Positions 41,237 through 44,477 of a stretch of DNA of 44,477 nucleotides are shown piece after piece. The translations under genes and the position numbers were made by a program. Origin of the DNA: Rhizobiaceae bacterium (lineage in GTDB: Bacteria > Pseudomonadota > Alphaproteobacteria > Rhizobiales > Rhizobiaceae); the NCBI GenBank assembly GCA_017644005.1, contig JAEPMJ010000007.1:1-44477 (forward strand), given 5' to 3'. The first letter of the stretch is position 1, and each line of letters opens with the position of its first letter. The notes under the pieces are model-generated. The model had not been told where the DNA came from, made no database searches, and worked only from the letters and a program-made list of their open reading frames with translations.

Positions 41237-42625
41237 ATGAGCAAGATAGCAATTATCGGTTCCGGCATGAGCGGCCTGCTCGCCGGCCTGGGCCTTCTGA
41301 AGCAGGGACATGACGTGACCATCCATTCAGCGCTCAGCGCGGAGGACTGGCTCACCAAAGTGCCGCCCACCGGCACCGCCTGCCGTTTCGCCAGTTCCCT
41401 TGATCTGGAGCGGGAGCTTGGCGTCAACCATTGGGAAAATTCCACGCCGATCAACGGCATTCACCTCACCTTCTGCCCAAAGATGGGACGGCAGCTCATC
41501 GATCTCATGGGCCGCCTCGATCGCATGGCGCTGGCCATCGACGTGCGTATCCAGTCCTATCGCTGGACTCATGATTTCCAGGAACGCGGCGGCAAGGTGA
41601 TCGTCGAGAATGTCGACCTGGCCCGGCTGGAGGAAATCGCCGCGGCGGCAGACCTTACCCTGGTCGCCGCTGGCAAAGGCGACATCGGCAGGATCTTCGA
41701 GGTCGACAAGGCCCGTACCGTCTACGACAAGCCACAGCGCAAGCTGGCGATGTTTGTCATGAAGAACCTCGAACTTGACCGCTCGCGCGACGGCATCCCG
41801 TTCGAATACGGCATCAAGTTCAACTTCTTCGCAACCGCCGGCGAACAGTTCTCCATTCCCTACTGGCACAAGGACGGGTTCCAGTGCTGGAACGCGATCT
41901 TCGAGGCCCGGCCCGGCGGTGTGTTCGACAGGTTCGACGATTGCCAGACCGGCGAAGAGCTTCTGGCCCGGGTCAAGGAGTTGTTCAAGCAGTACATTCC
42001 CTGGGATTACGCCTGGATCCGGAATGCTGAACTGGCCGATCCGAAGGGCTGGTTGAAAGGTGCCTTCACGCCCTGTGTCAAACACCCGGTCGGCACACTG
42101 CCCTCCGGCCGCAACGTGATGGCGCTTGGCGACATGGCAAACGCGCTCGACCCGATCGGCGGCCAGGGAGCCAACAACTGTTACCGCCAGATCAGGATGC
42201 TGCTGAAATCCGCTGAGGCCAACAGGTCGAGCACGTTCGATGCCGAGTGGATGCAGGCGACCTTCGACGCCTATTACGAGGAGATCGGCGAGGCCACCAA
42301 CGCTTTCAACAACCTCCTTCTGGAGAAGATCACGCCTGCTGCGCAGCGCATTCTCATCGGCCAGTACGGCAGCGACGGCAGACCCGACAACGCCTCCGTG
42401 CACCAGAAAGTCGCAAACGCCTTCGTCAACAATTTCGACGACCCCAACAGCTTCACCCGTCAGATGCTGGAGCCGCAGGCGTCGCTGAAATTCATGAACG
42501 AAGTCTCCGGCGGCAGAGCCGGCCGTGTCGACATCGCCAACAAGCTCAAGATCGGCAAAGGCCAGATCAGGCAGGTACTGGGCCTGCCGCGCTCAAGCCA
42601 TCCGCTGGCAAGGATGACACCATGA
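41237..42625 (+). CDS. StyA-like FAD-dependent monooxygenase (styrene/indole monooxygenase family)
   Basis: A 462-aa external-flavin monooxygenase oxygenase component. The FAD Rossmann motif is at the N-terminus (IAIIGSGMSGLLAGLGLLKQG, in part; GxGxxG). LTLVAAGKGDIGRIFEVD and the FAD-ribityl GD motif (MALGDMANALDPIGGQGANN) follow. This matches the styrene/indole monooxygenase (StyA) family, which use free reduced flavin made by a partner reductase to epoxidise styrene or oxidise indole. The ATG at 41237 has GGGAGGGG upstream; the frame to 41060 starts inside the regulator. Its stop overlaps the reductase start by 4 nt (ATGA). Aromatic substrate choice is inferred from context. Confidence 0.88.
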   Translation: MSKIAIIGSGMSGLLAGLGLLKQGHDVTIHSALSAEDWLTKVPPTGTACRFASSLDLERELGVNHWENSTPINGIHLTFCPKMGRQLIDLMGRLDRMALAIDVRIQSYRWTHDFQERGGKVIVENVDLARLEEIAAAADLTLVAAGKGDIGRIFEVDKARTVYDKPQRKLAMFVMKNLELDRSRDGIPFEYGIKFNFFATAGEQFSIPYWHKDGFQCWNAIFEARPGGVFDRFDDCQTGEELLARVKELFKQYIPWDYAWIRNAELADPKGWLKGAFTPCVKHPVGTLPSGRNVMALGDMANALDPIGGQGANNCYRQIRMLLKSAEANRSSTFDAEWMQATFDAYYEEIGEATNAFNNLLLEKITPAAQRILIGQYGSDGRPDNASVHQKVANAFVNNFDDPNSFTRQMLEPQASLKFMNEVSGGRAGRVDIANKLKIGKGQIRQVLGLPRSSHPLARMTP

Positions 42626-43158
42626 CTGTCGGCGCGCAGCCCGTGGCCTCGAGCGATTTCAAGCAGGCGATGCGTTACCTCGCCGGCGCCGTCACGATCG
42701 TGACCACCGGCGAGGGTGCGGAGCGGCGCGGGCTGACGGCAACGGCCGTCTGCTCGCTGTCCGCCGATCCTCCGCGCGTGATCGCCTGCATCAACCGCAA
42801 CGGCATCACATACGAGATGATCTCGAAAAGCCGCAGGCTCGGCATCAACATCCTGTCCGCGGCGCATCAGTCGCTGGCAATGCGCTTTGCCGGCATGAAG
42901 GACATCGGCGATGTGGATCGTTTCGACGAGGGCCGCTGGCGGACATTGATCACCGGCGCACCCATTCTGGACGATGCACTCACCGCATTCGACTGCACGC
43001 TCAACGTGGCAATCGACGTCGGCAGCCACGCCATCATTGTGGCCGACATCGTCGCCATCAAGAACAACAGCGGCGGTGAGCCGCTGCTCTACATGGAATC
43101 GGCCTTCAAGACGATCGCGCCTGCCCAGGCGCTTGCCGCGGCTTCGGCGGTACGGTGA
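42622..43158 (+). CDS. Flavin reductase (StyB/RutF/HpaC-like)
   Basis: A 178-aa NAD(P)H:flavin oxidoreductase supplying reduced FAD or FMN to the StyA-like oxygenase. The flavin-reductase-like fold starts FKQAMRYLAGAVTIVTTG, followed by GLTATAVCSLSADPPRVIACIN (FMN/FAD site) and GINILSAAHQSLAMRFAG; the C-terminal strand is HAIIVADIVAI. The start codon overlaps the oxygenase stop (ATGA), so translation is coupled and stoichiometric. A longer frame from 42247 lies out of frame inside the oxygenase gene and is rejected. Confidence 0.9.
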   Translation: MTVGAQPVASSDFKQAMRYLAGAVTIVTTGEGAERRGLTATAVCSLSADPPRVIACINRNGITYEMISKSRRLGINILSAAHQSLAMRFAGMKDIGDVDRFDEGRWRTLITGAPILDDALTAFDCTLNVAIDVGSHAIIVADIVAIKNNSGGEPLLYMESAFKTIAPAQALAAASAVR

Positions 43159-43199
43159 CATGAAGGCAATCACAGGAATTTCGAAAACGGGAGGAAATC

Positions 43200-43988
43200 G
43201 TGAGAGGACTTGAAGGAAAAGTTGCCATCGTCACCGGCGCCTCGACACTGATCGGGCAGGAAGTGGTGCGTGCGTTCAACCGCAACGGCGTCGCCGTCGT
43301 CATGGCCGACATCGCCGAGGCCGACGGCAGGGCGCTTGCGGACGAACTGGGCACCAGGGTGCGGTTCTGCAAGACCGACATCACCAGCGACAAGGATATC
43401 GATGCCTGCATCGCGGAGTGCAAATCCGCATTCGGCGGCATCGATTTTCTCGTCAACATTGCGTCCACCTATCTCGACGAAGGGCTTGCGACCAGCCGCG
43501 AAAACTGGCTTGCGGCGCTCAACATCAACCTCGTCGGCGGTGCCATCTTCACCCAGAAGGCAAGCGAGGAGATCGCGGCCCGAGGCGGCGGCGCCATCGT
43601 CAACTACGGCAGCATTTCTGCCAAGATCGCGCAGCCCGGCCGCATGGTCTATTCGGCCTCCAAGGCCGCCATCCTCAACGTCACCAAAACGCAGGCCGCT
43701 TTCCTCGCTCCGCAGAACATCCGCGTCAACTCCGTCTCGCCCGGCTGGACCTGGTCCAACATCATCCGCGACATCACCGGCGACAAACGCGCCAAGGCCG
43801 ACAGCGTCGCGGCGCCCTTCCATCTGCTCAAACGCACCGGCGGGCCGGACGAGGTGGCGAACACGGTGATGTTCCTGTGCTCGGCCGAAGCGTCCTTCAT
43901 CACCGGTACCGACATCGCCGTCGACGGCGGCTACACGGCGATCGGTGCCGAACAGCAGACCGACGCGCTGCCTCTTCTGGCGCAATAA
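43200..43988 (+). CDS. SDR-family oxidoreductase of the StyA-like operon
   Basis: A 262-aa short-chain dehydrogenase with cofactor motif AIVTGASTLIGQEVVRAF, a Rossmann Asp for NAD preference (VVMADIAE), NIAST replacing NNAG (VNIASTYLDEG), catalytic Ser (GSISAK) and YSASKAAILN (YxxxK), and the terminal ITGTDIAVDGGYTA. The GTG start (43200-43202) has GGGAGG 4-5 nt upstream; the first in-frame ATG is far inside. It begins 41 nt after the flavin reductase, in the same operon. It probably oxidises the hydroxylated or dihydrodiol product of the oxygenase, as does the SDR in indole-oxidation clusters; this is inference. Confidence 0.9.
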   Translation: MRGLEGKVAIVTGASTLIGQEVVRAFNRNGVAVVMADIAEADGRALADELGTRVRFCKTDITSDKDIDACIAECKSAFGGIDFLVNIASTYLDEGLATSRENWLAALNINLVGGAIFTQKASEEIAARGGGAIVNYGSISAKIAQPGRMVYSASKAAILNVTKTQAAFLAPQNIRVNSVSPGWTWSNIIRDITGDKRAKADSVAAPFHLLKRTGGPDEVANTVMFLCSAEASFITGTDIAVDGGYTAIGAEQQTDALPLLAQ

Positions 43989-44082
43989 CCCGGCGCAACC
44001 GGTGATGAGTGGCGGTCTGCGCGCCGCCACTCATTGCCGCCACATTGGCGGGAAACTATAAGTCAGGCTCTGGGCAAAGGGC

Positions 44083-44477
44083 ATGACTGAAGGCACGTTT
44101 TTCTCCGCATTGACGGCGCTGCGCCGCATCCGGCTCCTTTCGCTGATCGCCGTGTTTTTCTGGACGGCGGCCATGCCGGCACTTGCCCTGGAAGCGCTGC
44201 GCGGTGTAGCGCTGGTCGTCGGCAATGGCGGTTACGAGCATCTGGCGCCGCTCGCCAATCCGCCGCGGGATGCCGACGCCATCGAGGAACTGCTCTCCGA
44301 TCTCGGCTTCGATTCCGTGCGCCGCACCGACCGCGACGCGGATGATCTCGCCCGCGACCTGGAGCGTTTCGTCGAGGATGCCGGGAAAGCCGATGTCGCC
44401 GTGCTTTATTATGCCGGCCACGGCATCGAGGCCGGCGGCGAGAACTGGCTGATCCCGGTCGATGCCGATATGTCCGC
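44083..44477 (+). CDS. Caspase-fold (peptidase C14) exported protein, truncated by the window edge
   Basis: An open frame of 131 codons runs off the right edge. MTEGTFFSALTALRRIRLL precedes a hydrophobic signal or anchor (IAVFFWTAAMPALA), then RGVALVVGNGGYEHLAPLA and NPPRDADAIEELLSDLGF, the caspase-like fold with family motif ALVVGNxxY. The catalytic His lies in VLYYAGHGIEAGGENWLIP. The catalytic Cys and any C-terminal domains lie beyond the window. Bacterial C14 proteins of this type are often periplasmic, sometimes with Sel1 or other repeats. A TATAAG at 44057-44062 could be a -10 box. It is likely a separate unit from the upstream operon. Confidence 0.88.
   Translation, partial: MTEGTFFSALTALRRIRLLSLIAVFFWTAAMPALALEALRGVALVVGNGGYEHLAPLANPPRDADAIEELLSDLGFDSVRRTDRDADDLARDLERFVEDAGKADVAVLYYAGHGIEAGGENWLIPVDADMS

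Noticed and set aside
1..44477. CRISPR arrays, prophage, transposon or integron structure
   Set aside because: No spaced direct repeats, no integrase, recombinase or transposase frames, and no terminal inverted repeats were seen. The only long similarity within the window that I noticed is the VWA gene duplication.

Overview
The window is GC-rich, gene-dense chromosomal DNA from an alphaproteobacterium, most likely Hyphomicrobiales (Rhizobiales; Phyllobacteriaceae- or Rhizobiaceae-like). The main evidence is the rhizobial order rpoD - dnaG - (accessory genes) - GatB/YqeY gene - carA, with carA not next to carB. Codon use and the set of small families (HlyU, YcgN, YjbQ, PRC-barrel, TadG-like VWA proteins) fit this. 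No phage, transposon, plasmid origin or CRISPR array was seen.

Layout. 1-5.6 kb: a partial gene, then a complete minus-strand dipeptide/oligopeptide ABC importer (binding protein, two permeases, two ATPases). 6-9 kb: a CAU-anticodon tRNA (probably tRNA-Ile2), a SIMPL-domain periplasmic protein, a small basic secreted protein, and a coupled YcgN / SnoaL-like / GNAT cluster. 9.1-13.1 kb: an OmpA-family protein with a long Glu/Ala/Pro-rich region, then an unusual DnaQ-type exonuclease - CBS pair - DUF294 nucleotidyltransferase fusion. 13.2-14.2 kb: a mer-like cassette (MerR regulator, MerT-like membrane protein, Cys-rich GDCCVxC protein) with a textbook 19-bp-spacer MerR promoter. 14.4-20.6 kb: an SDR, an orphan LuxR-type HTH protein, HlyU, a PanE-like reductase, a GST-like protein, a secreted reprolysin-type metalloprotease with two PAN/Apple-like domains, and YjbQ.

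20.7-25.9 kb is regulator-dense. Three TetR genes each face a divergent gene or operon (a VOC protein; a small membrane protein; an SDR plus a phospholipid N-methyltransferase-like protein), and each junction carries recognisable inverted repeats. A DksA/TraR-type zinc-finger protein and a GyrI-like protein lie here too. 26.1-30.4 kb is the housekeeping rpoD-dnaG block. 30.4-35.3 kb holds a probable decayed brnT toxin gene, an MFS exporter, a PRC-barrel envelope protein, a second DksA/TraR protein, a YqeY-family protein and carA. 35.4-39.0 kb is a tandem duplication of TadG-like, VWA-domain secreted or membrane-anchored proteins; one copy has an acidic repeat tract.

39-44.5 kb: a YpfJ-type zinc metallopeptidase, then an AraC regulator divergent from a translationally coupled StyA-like FAD monooxygenase / flavin reductase / SDR operon. 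By gene content this resembles known indole-oxidation (iif/ind-type) cassettes. The window ends inside a secreted caspase-fold (peptidase C14) protein. The best candidates for new biology are the exonuclease-CBS-DUF294 fusion, the minimal mer-like cassette, the duplicated VWA proteins, the PAN-domain metalloprotease and the StyA-like operon. All function statements come from reading the sequence and family knowledge; no database search was run.
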